Source: Halopelagius fulvigenes (GTDB taxonomy: Archaea; Halobacteriota; Halobacteria; Halobacteriales; Haloferacaceae). Taken from it: a stretch of 64,000 nt of DNA. The translations under genes were made by a program, and so were the position numbers. Below, piece after piece: positions 50,732-58,862 of the stretch. The notes under the pieces were generated by a model. It did not search any database, was not told the origin of the DNA, and saw only the letters and a list, made by a program, of their open reading frames with translations. The stretch covers positions 1,116,001 through 1,180,000 of the forward strand of contig NZ_JBHSXH010000015.1 in assembly GCF_042662625.1 (NCBI RefSeq), read 5' to 3'. Every line of letters starts with the position of its first letter. Positions within the stretch are counted from its first letter, which is position 1.

Positions 50732-51314
50732 GATAATTATCCATAGATTTCTCTTGGAACTTCCTATCAGGAATCTCCGGATTACGCTCCTTCAGCAGTT
50801 CAATGACATCCTCTGGCCTCATACCGCTGACCTTAGCAGCGTCTCTGATTCTTCCATGCTCCGGGAAGACATGTGTTCCATCCTGAAGGAGAGAATCAAG
50901 TGCCGTGAGATGTTCTTCGAGCTTCTCGTTGGCCTGACTAGGCCCATCCTTTGCTGCTTTCTCGCGGTCTCGAATCTGCTGCTCAACGTTGTCGTTGATG
51001 GATGCACGAAGGACTTCGAGCCTCTCAACTACAGTCTCAGCTGAAAACGCGTCCGCACCCTCTTCTTCAGACGCCTCCTCAAACCACTCTATCGTGTCCT
51101 CAATCTCGGATAGACTACTATCGAGTTGACTACGTGCTAAGTCGTTCTTTTCATCTGCCTCAACTACTTTCTTACCGTACGCCGCTGCGTTCACTCCACG
51201 GCGGCACTCCGCAGCAACCGAAGTGTTCGGCAACTTGTCTCTGACAATCTCCTTCGATTCCACATCAAGGTAGACATTGGTACGCTCTCTATCTGATTCG
51301 TTGTCGGATGGCAT
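50724..51314 (-). CDS. Element protein of 196 residues, helical
   Basis: An acidic, Lys/Glu-rich protein. The start, RERTNVYLDVESKEIVRDKL, looks like a small ribbon-helix-helix-type N-terminus, and the middle is coiled-coil-like (SQLDSSLSEIEDTIEWFEEA). The end, AAKVSGMRPEDVIELLKERN, looks like a helix-turn-helix. No family is recognised. It is the first gene of the four-gene overlapping block ending in the integrase. Confidence 0.58.
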   Translation of the reverse strand: MPSDNESDRERTNVYLDVESKEIVRDKLPNTSVAAECRRGVNAAAYGKKVVEADEKNDLARSQLDSSLSEIEDTIEWFEEASEEEGADAFSAETVVERLEVLRASINDNVEQQIRDREKAAKDGPSQANEKLEEHLTALDSLLQDGTHVFPEHGRIRDAAKVSGMRPEDVIELLKERNPEIPDRKFQEKSMDNYHA

Positions 51315-51491
51315 TCTGTCGTTCGTATTTGACTTCTGACTAATTTCACGAACGACGATGGACCAGAATCTCTATGCTAGCGCACTCCGTACGCTAACGT
51401 GGACACGGTTACACCGTCGTCCGGCAGTTCCTCACACCGGTTCGATAGAAGGGGTGGCTGTACACCCGCTTCTACTCGGTCTGCTATCTCC

Positions 51492-51782
51492 TCAGTCATA
51501 GCTCTCGTCCGAATCGGCGTCTAACGCCAAAGCGTAGAACTTTCGACGTGGATGGGGTTTCTTCGCCTGAAGCCGACCTTCCTCTACGAGTGCGTTACAT
51601 TTCCGCCGTGCAGTCTCGTGGTGGCACCCGAGACGGTCAGCGACAGCAACAGCACTCACCCACCTCTCATCCATATCTACAACTACTTGAAGCGTCTCCG
51701 ACTCCGAGTAGACTTCAGAGAGATGACCGTGATAGCCACGGGGACCGTCACCTCGTGTATCCGTCTCATCTCTGTCACTCAT
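51492..51782 (-). CDS. Winged-helix transcriptional regulator of the element
   Basis: A 96-aa protein from MSDRDE. The winged helix occupies about residues 33-85: SETLQVVVDMDERWVSAVAV, ADRLGCHHETARRKCNALVE (recognition helix), EGRLQAKKPHPRRKFYAL (wing). It is a candidate repressor for the control region 51834-52540 just upstream. There is a 177-bp gap to the next gene. Confidence 0.75.
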   Translation of the reverse strand: MSDRDETDTRGDGPRGYHGHLSEVYSESETLQVVVDMDERWVSAVAVADRLGCHHETARRKCNALVEEGRLQAKKPHPRRKFYALALDADSDESYD

Positions 51783-51833
51783 TACCACATCACCATACGA
51801 TATATAAAACCGCAAGCCACTAAAACGTTTTGG

Positions 51834-52540
51834 TTAGTTGATAATTGCGGCGATAATCGCCATCCGTAGGCGGGGTTGTATCGACACAATCTCTGATACC
51901 AGTAGTTGCAGAGCGAATCTCTCACTCATAAACCGTCTATTTCCACTGGCGCGCTCACCGATACTAATGACGGCCAGCGGCCCTGCGAACAACAAAATCA
52001 ACACCCACCTATGGAGGAACATGTGTATACATACTATACTAGTTTAGTGTATGTGTGTATGTGTAGGTGGGTGTGTCTCTAACCCTATTGCGCGTTGTTC
52101 GAGTCCGCGAATTAGGTTCGGTTCGCTCATCTCGCGCATTATAGCCGCCGAGAGAGAATGCGGTAGAACCGAGCAGGGTTTCCGCGGTCACTGTCCCGTC
52201 ACGTGGTTTAAGTCACATATTGATTCGGTTCTACTCGTCATCTGAATAACCGAGCAGATAGCGATAACCAACAGCTATAATCCCAACTAACTCTCAGACA
52301 CCCCTATGGTCGGGTAGATGTATATGTACATAGAGAATGTATATGTACATACTGCGGACGTAGTAGGGGGAAGAAGACTACGAGCCGTTCTGCCGCTGCT
52401 GGTGGACATGACGCGCTTCGTCTGTCTCTGAGGTCTTTCCACCGTCCCCACTTCTCTTCGCGTTCCTGCGCTCTCTGCTTGGCCGTCAGCGGGTAGTCGT
52501 GGTCACGTCACGCCTGCTCGTCCACGTCTACTGTCGCGTT
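51834..52540. promoter_or_regulatory. Non-coding control region of the element with paired palindromes
   Basis: About 700 bp with no convincing gene. Two 15-bp direct repeats ATGTATATGTACATA (52318-52332 and 52337-52351) each contain the perfect palindrome TATGTACATA, 19 bp apart, i.e. nearly two helical turns. A related AT-rich tract (GTGTATACATACTATACTAG, from 52022) and an inverted repeat GGTAGAACCGA/TCGGTTCTAC (52163 and 52228) also occur. The region could hold operators for the winged-helix protein, promoters for genes on its left, or a replication origin. Confidence 0.5.
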
Positions 52541-53062
52541 TTATCGCTGCTGGTAGGCCGACTGGCTCCCAGTCAGAAGGTCGAGGTCGTCGTCCGCATC
52601 GGAACTGCCGTTTGGCCGTCGCTCCTTCGTCTTCCGTGCCTCCCATGCGCTCCGACTGCCTGCCGGGACTTCGGTGCCCTCGGGAACACCATTGAGACCG
52701 ACCTTCCGCCGTTCCCACGAACGCCGACCACCTGCGGGGTACTCATCGGAGTCGTCTCGCTGTCGCAATGGATGCCGTTCGATGTTGCAATTCATCCGGC
52801 CCGGAACCGCCGTCATCTGCGCTTGAGCCTCCGTTTGTCGCTGTCCGTTCTCACGCGTAGAGTCGCACGTCTCCTTACCGTTGCATCCCGGCAGGGAGTA
52901 ATTGAGGAGAGTCTGCGCGACGGATAGAATAGTCTCGTCGGAGTTGTTCTTGAACGCCGGTCCGATACTAGGATTCTCCCGCTGAGTCATCCGAATCGCC
53001 TTGTCTCGCTCCGTTGCGTTCGGGAAGACGCTACTACCGCCGTTCGCTCCACCTTCGCTCAT
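52541..53062 (-). CDS. Protein downstream of the prohead-protease homologue, possibly scaffold-like
   Basis: A 173-aa hydrophilic protein starting MSEGGANGG. Its second half repeats one motif: PAGGRRSWERRKVGL, PAGSRSAWEARKTKE and LTGSQSAYQQR. It is low in hydrophobic residues and probably disordered or elongated. It starts 27 bp after the DUF2213 gene. In tailed phages a scaffold often follows the protease, so that role is possible, but sequence evidence is absent. Confidence 0.5.
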   Translation of the reverse strand: MSEGGANGGSSVFPNATERDKAIRMTQRENPSIGPAFKNNSDETILSVAQTLLNYSLPGCNGKETCDSTRENGQRQTEAQAQMTAVPGRMNCNIERHPLRQRDDSDEYPAGGRRSWERRKVGLNGVPEGTEVPAGSRSAWEARKTKERRPNGSSDADDDLDLLTGSQSAYQQR

Positions 53063-53089
53063 GTTTGCTCTCACGTAGTCGCTCGCTCG

Positions 53090-53716
53090 CTAGTTGACTA
53101 TCTGTGCATCCTGAGATGCGTTCGCTCGTGGGGCGGCACACCCGTCCTCGGGGCTACATCGTGCCTGTATCTGCGAATCACTCGGGAACACCGCGATGTG
53201 GTCCGGCAGGGGCGGTCCCTGCACCAAGTCGTACTGCTCGCCGTCGTAGCGACCAGAACGTGACTCGTCGTTCATCGTACTGTACCCAGCATTCACGCTT
53301 ACCTGCTTACCGTCTCGTAGTAACTCGACTAATCGCGCTGCACTCCCACCGAGTGCTTCGGCCTTCGCCACGTCAATGAGGCCGTTCCCTCGCAACTTCG
53401 ACCCGCCATCAAGTGCGGTGGGGTCGTGGAATGCACCGATGACCTCGCCCATGAACGCATCCGGATTCCGCGCAGTCCGGTTGTGGTTCGACGGGTGAAC
53501 GTACGTCAGGAGCGTCCCATCCCAGAGGTGGACGGTCTCTTGGATGCTCGCTGCTGGAAGGTACTCTTTGGTTCCCTGCTCGGGGTAGTCAAGAACCATC
53601 TCCGTTAGCGGGACGATGGGGAACTGTAGGTACTCGCGTCCGTTCCGTCGGACGGTCTGTACGTCGCCGGACTGCACGCTGTTGGTCCGCCATCCGGTTG
53701 CAGACAGGTCGGTCAT
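53090..53716 (-). CDS. DUF2213-type phage prohead protease homologue
   Basis: A 208-aa protein matching the DUF2213 capsid-maturation protease pattern. A start strand (GREYLQFPIVPLTEMVLDYP) and EYLPAASIQETVHLWDGTLL lead into the YVHPSNHNR block with the conserved His-Pro. GEVIGAFHDPTALDG, GLIDVAKAEA and SVNAGYST (the family usually has S-x-G-Y) follow. In tailed viruses such proteins cleave the scaffold and coat during capsid assembly. Here no portal or major capsid gene is nearby. The start overlaps the preceding 56-aa gene by 4 bp. Confidence 0.72.
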   Translation of the reverse strand: MTDLSATGWRTNSVQSGDVQTVRRNGREYLQFPIVPLTEMVLDYPEQGTKEYLPAASIQETVHLWDGTLLTYVHPSNHNRTARNPDAFMGEVIGAFHDPTALDGGSKLRGNGLIDVAKAEALGGSAARLVELLRDGKQVSVNAGYSTMNDESRSGRYDGEQYDLVQGPPLPDHIAVFPSDSQIQARCSPEDGCAAPRANASQDAQIVN

Positions 53717-53883
53717 TGATTGACCACCGGTGGCGGGTCGTGAGCCGCTTCGGGGTCGTACTGACTCGCCATCCGTCGAAGCAACTCGTCGTATGTCTTA
53801 CCCGCTCGCTTCAGCGGCTTCAGCGCCTCGTCGTGGGTGGTCGCCGTGTAGGGGAGACGGGCGGCGTTATCTTGGTTAACCAT
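53713..53883 (-). CDS. 56-aa antitoxin-like or small helical protein
   Basis: A 56-residue ORF from ATG 53883 with helix-forming ALKPLKRAGKTYDELLRRMA, which resembles the C-terminal half of small VapB/RHH-type antitoxins (LKRxGxTxDDLLRRL). It overlaps the DUF2213 gene by 4 bp. No toxin gene is adjacent. A small structural or regulatory protein is equally possible. Confidence 0.5.
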   Translation of the reverse strand: MVNQDNAARLPYTATTHDEALKPLKRAGKTYDELLRRMASQYDPEAAHDPPPVVNQ

Positions 53884-54115
53884 ACAGGTCGTTATACGCG
53901 GTTGTACGGGAAAATACCACCTCTCGGAAGTAGAATAGACCTGCGCCACAAGGCCATATAGTACTGATTTCGGGGAGATAGGTTTAGATGAATCGGTAGA
54001 TTTGAGTCGGGTTAGTCCGTGGTCTGACATCGGGTAATCCCTACTCGTCGGGCATAGGGACATGAACCGCTACTGGCGGCGAATGAGTCTTAGGGCAACA
54101 AAGCTTCGAGTGCCC

Positions 54116-54143
54116 TGAGAACGTGTGGTGATATACGTTCTCA
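54116..54143. terminator. Hairpin downstream of the DUF4238 gene
   Basis: Perfect 9-bp stem TGAGAACGT/ACGTTCTCA with a 10-nt loop, 51 bp beyond the DUF4238 stop on its strand. The 310-bp gap 53884-54193 holds no other gene. Confidence 0.4.
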
Positions 54144-54193
54144 AGCCTCCGGCAACAAATCGTACTACAGAGTGTAACAGAAGACTAGCCTAC

Positions 54194-55306
54194 TCAACAG
54201 TCTTCTTCCGCTTCCTTTCGAGCGTCTTCGAGGATTGCGTCAACATAGTTCTCCCAACCCTCCGATAGCTCGGGATGTCTCCTACTGACGAATTCCGCCT
54301 CTATCCGCTGTCTCACGAAGGGGAGATAGGGAGAGTACTCCGCAAGATTTTGGCCGAACTCCAGCATCTCATTTTCACTATCGAAGTCGTGTTCTTCGGG
54401 AGAGAGCTTCTGGAAAGTGGTCGTCTCTTGGTTGACGTATTCGGTCAGCCGGTTCTGTGCATCCTTGAATTCTTGTTTCCGTCCAGTATATCGATAAAAG
54501 ACGCTCTCCAACGCATTGATGATTTGAAGGTCATTCAGACCATTAACTACTTTCTTTGAGTCAGTAACAACTCGCCGTTTCTTCACGTCAGAATATTCTA
54601 CATTGTAAGAGACCTCATCATACAGCATCATTAGAACGTTCTCAGAGATAGGAACGAACATCTGCAGTCCTCGATTCTGTAGCCCGATTGGAGAACGTTT
54701 TACTCTCCCTTTGAAAAGACGGTTATCAAGTACTACAGGGTGGTCGGAGACTATGAACTTCGTCTCAGACGTATTCTCCAATACGACCACTTCAAGGTCG
54801 ATTATCAAATCAATCCCTGCCAGGGCATGAAACATAGGGAGTGTGAGCGGGTTTTCTTGAGTTATCCTGACATTATCAAGTGCGTCAAGAGCATTTCTAC
54901 CGCTTGGTAGCTCAGGGTCTAGTTCGCCCATCTCCACTTGGGCGCGCAAGTACTCCTTCATCAGATTATCCGTCATCTCCTCGGCTTCACGCTTTCGCTG
55001 TTTCGTACGATTCCGCTGTAGGAGAACAAACGCACAGAAGTGCAGTATTTCAATTTCGTCAAGAACATCAAATGACCTATACTTGCGGAGGTCCCTGATT
55101 ATCCGTGCGTGGATACTCTCCAGTCCATCTAAGCTCTCCTCAGCTTCAGGTCCGCCGTAGATGTAGTCCTCGGAACAGAGGTGGGAGATATTGGTTCGAG
55201 GGTACTCCTCCTCGTTTTTCAGGTTGTAGACAGCAACCATCTCGTCGTCCGTCCATCCTCGCAGTAGATACTTAGGAACGTAGTGTTGATTCTTCCTCTT
55301 AGCCAT
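54194..55306 (-). CDS. DUF4238 family protein
   Basis: A 370-aa protein with the DUF4238 signature start (KNQHYVPKYLLRGWTDDEMV), an ILHFCAFVLLQRNRTKQRKR helix and the central FIVSDHPVVLDNRL followed by MFVPISENVLMMLYDE. Function is unknown; such genes turn up in prophages and genomic islands, often as single cargo genes, and a defence or host-interaction role has been suspected. Start MAKRKNQ at 55306. It is the first gene from the right end and has no partner gene. Confidence 0.78.
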   Translation of the reverse strand: MAKRKNQHYVPKYLLRGWTDDEMVAVYNLKNEEEYPRTNISHLCSEDYIYGGPEAEESLDGLESIHARIIRDLRKYRSFDVLDEIEILHFCAFVLLQRNRTKQRKREAEEMTDNLMKEYLRAQVEMGELDPELPSGRNALDALDNVRITQENPLTLPMFHALAGIDLIIDLEVVVLENTSETKFIVSDHPVVLDNRLFKGRVKRSPIGLQNRGLQMFVPISENVLMMLYDEVSYNVEYSDVKKRRVVTDSKKVVNGLNDLQIINALESVFYRYTGRKQEFKDAQNRLTEYVNQETTTFQKLSPEEHDFDSENEMLEFGQNLAEYSPYLPFVRQRIEAEFVSRRHPELSEGWENYVDAILEDARKEAEEDC

Positions 55307-55396
55307 CGGTTTGTCGGGGAATATCTTATCAGGTATCAAATACCTATCGCAAATTGTGACTCATATCCGCCGATAACGGCCTCTGTGACACCTATT

Positions 55397-55408
55397 CATC
55401 TACTAGTA
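55397..55408. repeat. 12-bp repeat CATCTACTAGTA near the right end of the element
   Basis: A direct-repeat copy of the first 12 bases of the palindrome at 47140-47155, 13 bp inside the right core. Confidence 0.6.
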
Positions 55409-55420
55409 TATTTCGACTAT

Positions 55421-55428
55421 TGAACGCG
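55421..55428. mobile_element. attR core TGAACGCG
   Basis: The second copy of the core; chromosomal pilB sequence resumes with CAC (His) at 55429. A TTG at 55420 makes the right pilB piece look like an independent ORF starting inside the att site. Confidence 0.8.
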
Positions 55429-56265
55429 CACATGCCCTTCATCCCGTACGATCACCGCCCGGTGAGCATCGACGAGGGGTCCCGAGAGGTTCACCTGCCG
55501 CACGAGACGGGCATCTCGCTGACGACGCGCGACCACGAGAACGAGTTCAAGCGCGTCTCGATGGCCGACCTGATGACGGAGGCGAACTACCTGAACCCGG
55601 ACGTGGAGGTCATCGCCGAGGTGAACACGCCCGAGTCGTTCGAGACGTTCGCGGAGGTTCTCAACACGGGTCACGGCGTCATCGGCACCACCCACGCCGA
55701 GGACGTGGAGACGCTCGTCAACCGCGTCGTCGAACAGGGACTGCCGACGTACCTCCTCGAAGAACTCGACGTGGTGGTGTTCCCGCGCCGCATCGACGGC
55801 GACCGGTACGTCGGCGAGGTGGTCGAACTCGTGAGCGAGGAGGGGTACGACGAACTGCCCGCGACGGCGCGCAAGGGAACCGTCGAGAAGGACGGACGAA
55901 CGCTCCGCTGGAACACCGTCCTGCGGCGCGAGACGGACGGCACGTTCTCGATGCAGTACGACCACCCGCGGATGGGCGACGACCACCGCAGACTCGGCCA
56001 CCGCGTCTTCCACCGACTGGCGGCGGCGACGGACCGCGACGTGGAGAGCGTCGAGGCGGAGTTCCACCGCAAGCACGGCTACGTGCAGTACCTCGTGAAG
56101 GAGGGCGTCGCGGAGTTCGACCGCCTGTTCGCGTTCCTCTCGGACCTCCGGACGGACGAGGCGGCGACGGTCGAACGCGTCCGGCGTCGCATGGCGGAGG
56201 CCGAGTTGGCCAACGACGGCGGCGGCGAGAGAGACGCCCGAACCGGCGGTGGTCGCCGTGAGTGA
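55429..56265 (+). pseudogene. pilB: PilB C-terminal part (disrupted by integration)
   Basis: 278 codons that continue PilB after Walker A: HMPFIPYDHRPVSIDEGSRE, the arginine/ATP-sensing region, a Walker B-like VEVIAEVNTPESFETFAEVL and the His box GHGVIGTTHAEDVETL, then a C-terminal helical domain. It cannot bind ATP alone because Walker A is in the left piece (45547-47130). It ends at 56265, overlapping the pilC start by 8 bp as expected for an intact operon. Confidence 0.9.
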
Positions 56266-57757
56266 CGGATTCGCGGGCGGGAGCGCCGACGGCGGAGACG
56301 CCCTCTCCGGGCGCGCCTCGTTCGCCGCCGCGGACCGCGTCTGCTACGCATTGTTCGCCCGCCACGCCGACGCCGCGCGCCATGAACGCGCCCGCCGCGC
56401 GTACCGGGGGACCGACCTCCGCGTCGGGTTCGACGTGTACCTCGCGCGGGTGTACGCCGCCTCGTGGGTGTTCGCCCTCCTCGTCGGCCTCCCGGCGGCC
56501 GTCATCGCCCTCGCACTCCCGGATACGACGCTCTCGGGGGCGGTGGCCGCCGTCGAAGGTGCCGTCCCCCTCGCGGAGACGCTTCCGGTGCCGCCGGTTC
56601 CGCGCCCGCCGGTCGCAGTCGCCGCGGCCCTCGTCTGCGGTTCGGCAACCAAGCGGGGCGTCGTCGCCCTCGGCGGGCGGTACCTCCGCTGGGTCGCCGC
56701 CGCGCGGCGGTCGAACATCGAACGCACGCTTCCGGGCGCGGTTCGCTACCTGCACGTCCTCGCGTCGGGGAGCGACGGCCGCCGGGCGATGCTCCGGCGC
56801 GTCGCCGACACCGATGCGTACGGCGAGACGGCCGTCTCGATTCGGAAGGCGCTGAACACGGCCGCGATGACGGGCAACGTCAACGAGGGACTCCGGCGCG
56901 TCGCCCGCGACACGCCCGCGCAGGACACCCTCTCGCCGTTCCTCCTGAAGTACCGCGAGCACGCGGACCAAGGCTCCGACGCCCTCCGGAACTACCTCCG
57001 GATGGAGAGTCGGATGCTCGGCCACCGGCAGGACCGCGCGCGCAAACGCTCGGAGGGCTTCCTCGAACTGCTCTCGGAGGTGTTCATCGTCCTGTTGGTG
57101 ATGCCCGCGCTCTTGGTCATCGTCCTCACGGTGATGAGCATCATCGCGCCGGGCCTCTCCGCGCCCGTGTGGACTCCCGTCGGCACGACCACCGTCCGCG
57201 GGTTCGCCGTCTACGCCAGCGGGCTTCTCATCCTCGTCGTCGGCGTCGTCGCCTCCGCGTTAGTCGCGGCCCTCCGCCCGCCGGACCAGACTATTGAGTA
57301 CGAGCGTCCATCCTCCAGACTCCGAACGCTCGCCACCGCCGCGTCGAACCCGGCGAGTGCCGCCCTCGTCTTCCTCCCCGTCGGCGTCTGCGGGGCGGCG
57401 GCGGCCGCCCTCCTCGGTGCGAAGTGGGCCGACGTCACCCTCGCGGGGTACGTCGTCTACGCGCTTCCCGTCGGCGCGGTGGCCGTCCGACGCGCCCGCC
57501 TCGACGACGCGAAGGACCGCGAGATAAAGGACTTCGTCCACGCCGTCTCGGGGCACGTCACCCTCGGCCGTCCGTTCGGCGAGGCGGTCGAACACGTCGC
57601 CCGCGACGTGGATTTGGGCCCCCTCTCCGGCGACGTGGCCGACTTGGCGTCGAACCTGCAACTGACGACGCCGAACACCGGCACCGACGAGGACCTGCGG
57701 ACGGCCGCGCTGGACCGGTTCGTCGAACGGGTCGGCACGCCGATGGCCGAACAGGTC
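56258..57757 (+). pseudogene. pilC: Type IV pilus inner-membrane platform protein PilC, truncated
   Basis: About 500 codons of an archaeal GspF/PilC/TadC-type platform protein, starting at GTG 56258. GspF blocks are visible: RTLPGAVRYLHVLASGSDGR, DTPAQDTLSPFLLKYREHAD and, in a second copy, FVHAVSGHVTLGRPFGEAVE. Membrane segments lie at about 65-85, 285-310, 320-345 and 365-385. The frame leaves chromosomal sequence after GTPMAEQV (57757) and stops 16 codons later at 57806. The C-terminal domain and its last helices are missing, so the platform is not functional. Confidence 0.85.
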
Positions 57758-57851
57758 ATATGGAACTTTCTACCTGTTTGCTATACAATTCAGCACCGTT
57801 CCAGTTGAGACTCGTGGAATTAAGTTAGCGTTCCAAAACAGTGCGTATATC

Positions 57852-58712
57852 TCACTCTCTGTCTCGCCCCATCAACTGGTAGATTTCATGTAAGGCCGCT
57901 GCAAACAAGATAATGAGAATCGAACTCGGTAGAACCGTTGTCACTATCAACAGGATATTGAGAGCCACACTCTCCGGAGGAAGATAACTAGGACGTGTCG
58001 GCACTCCTACCTCAGCTAACCAAGCGTTTGGTACACTAATATACGCAGAGTGAGAAATAGCTGCAATATAGAACGAATATTGTGCAATTTTGCGAGTAAT
58101 CCTTCCAAACCGAAGCTGAACTCTCTCTGAGATCCGATCTACTATTGAGGATTCAAACCTTCCACGCATAATGAAAATAGTGGCTATGAGGATCAGTGGG
58201 CCTAGAATTGTATCAAGCGCAGAGAGAAATGCGTCAGGGTATGGTATGAAATAGAATGACACGGAAATTGCAATGATTGCCAACGAAAAGGCGATTGTTG
58301 AATGCGAAATTTGATGGAAGAGCGAATTATTCTTGTATGCTTTTGCAATCTCAAGGAAGCTATTATGGATTACTGTACAGAATGCGACAATAAACATAAT
58401 CGCTGCACCGGTCATGCCAAAGATTCGCTGTTGAGGGGTAACTACTTGGATATTTGAGAGATACGTGACAAGCGCAGCGAAGATACCTGAAATTGCGAGA
58501 AAAGTATAGTTCGACTGAAGGAACTCAGGTATTGTCTCATGAGGCTCACCCTCCGACTCCCGGTCATAATACCCATAAATCGGAACCCCTTCCCAGAAGA
58601 GTTCTTCTTGCTCAGAATCGTCGTCTTCCTCGCGTTCTTGTTGATCGGGTTCGTTTCCCTCATCCTCCTCTTGCTCAGAGATTTCCTCTTCCTCGCGCTC
58701 GTCCTGGCTCAT
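57852..58712 (-). CDS. Multi-spanning membrane protein with a very acidic N-terminus
   Basis: A 286-aa protein (start MSQDEREEE at 58712). The first ~45 residues are almost all Glu, Asp and Gln. About six membrane helices follow (for example FLAISGIFAALVTYL, AAIMFIVAFCTVI, AFSLAIIAISVSFYFIPY, LGPLILIATIFIMRG and ILLIVTTVLPSSILIILFAA). No family is recognised. It lies downstream of the ATPase on the same strand (150-bp gap), the layout of a viral or conjugative membrane/ATPase pair. Confidence 0.6.
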   Translation of the reverse strand: MSQDEREEEEISEQEEDEGNEPDQQEREEDDDSEQEELFWEGVPIYGYYDRESEGEPHETIPEFLQSNYTFLAISGIFAALVTYLSNIQVVTPQQRIFGMTGAAIMFIVAFCTVIHNSFLEIAKAYKNNSLFHQISHSTIAFSLAIIAISVSFYFIPYPDAFLSALDTILGPLILIATIFIMRGRFESSIVDRISERVQLRFGRITRKIAQYSFYIAAISHSAYISVPNAWLAEVGVPTRPSYLPPESVALNILLIVTTVLPSSILIILFAAALHEIYQLMGRDRE

Positions 58713-58862
58713 CGCGTGTGTCTGTCTGTCGTACACTCGCGGATATAAGCGGTAGGTTGCCTATCACCGATCCTCAGTTCGGTCTGTTTCTGTAGAGAGA
58801 GGGGGAGGGGTCAACAGAGGGCTACGCGCGATCGCGCGTACACGCGACCCCCTTCACAATCG

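Larger units (their letters stand above)
47123..55428. mobile_element. 8.3-kb integrated element in pilB (provirus remnant or satellite)
   Basis: The unit runs from the core TGAACGCG at 47123-47130 to its second copy at 55421-55428. The left flank plus the right flank minus one core give a continuous pilB frame across Thr-Leu-Met-Asn-Ala-His-Met-Pro. The DNA inside is AT-richer than the chromosome. It encodes its own tyrosine recombinase (48656-49777), three genes overlapping it upstream, a winged-helix protein, a DUF2213 prohead-protease homologue with a downstream partner, a DUF4238 protein and two membrane proteins near the left end. No terminase, portal, major capsid or replication gene is recognised. 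Confidence 0.88.

Noticed and set aside
52051..52245. Small plus-strand ORFs in the element control region
   Set aside because: They are Cys/Val-rich low-complexity translations of a GT/AT-rich tract, with no start context.
47123..55428. Insertion sequence or composite transposon
   Set aside because: There is no DDE transposase and no terminal inverted repeats. A tyrosine recombinase and an 8-bp core instead indicate site-specific integration.
55420..56265. Independent gene starting at TTG 55420
   Set aside because: The start codon lies across the att site, and the protein begins in the middle of the PilB ATPase domain. It is the right half of a split gene.
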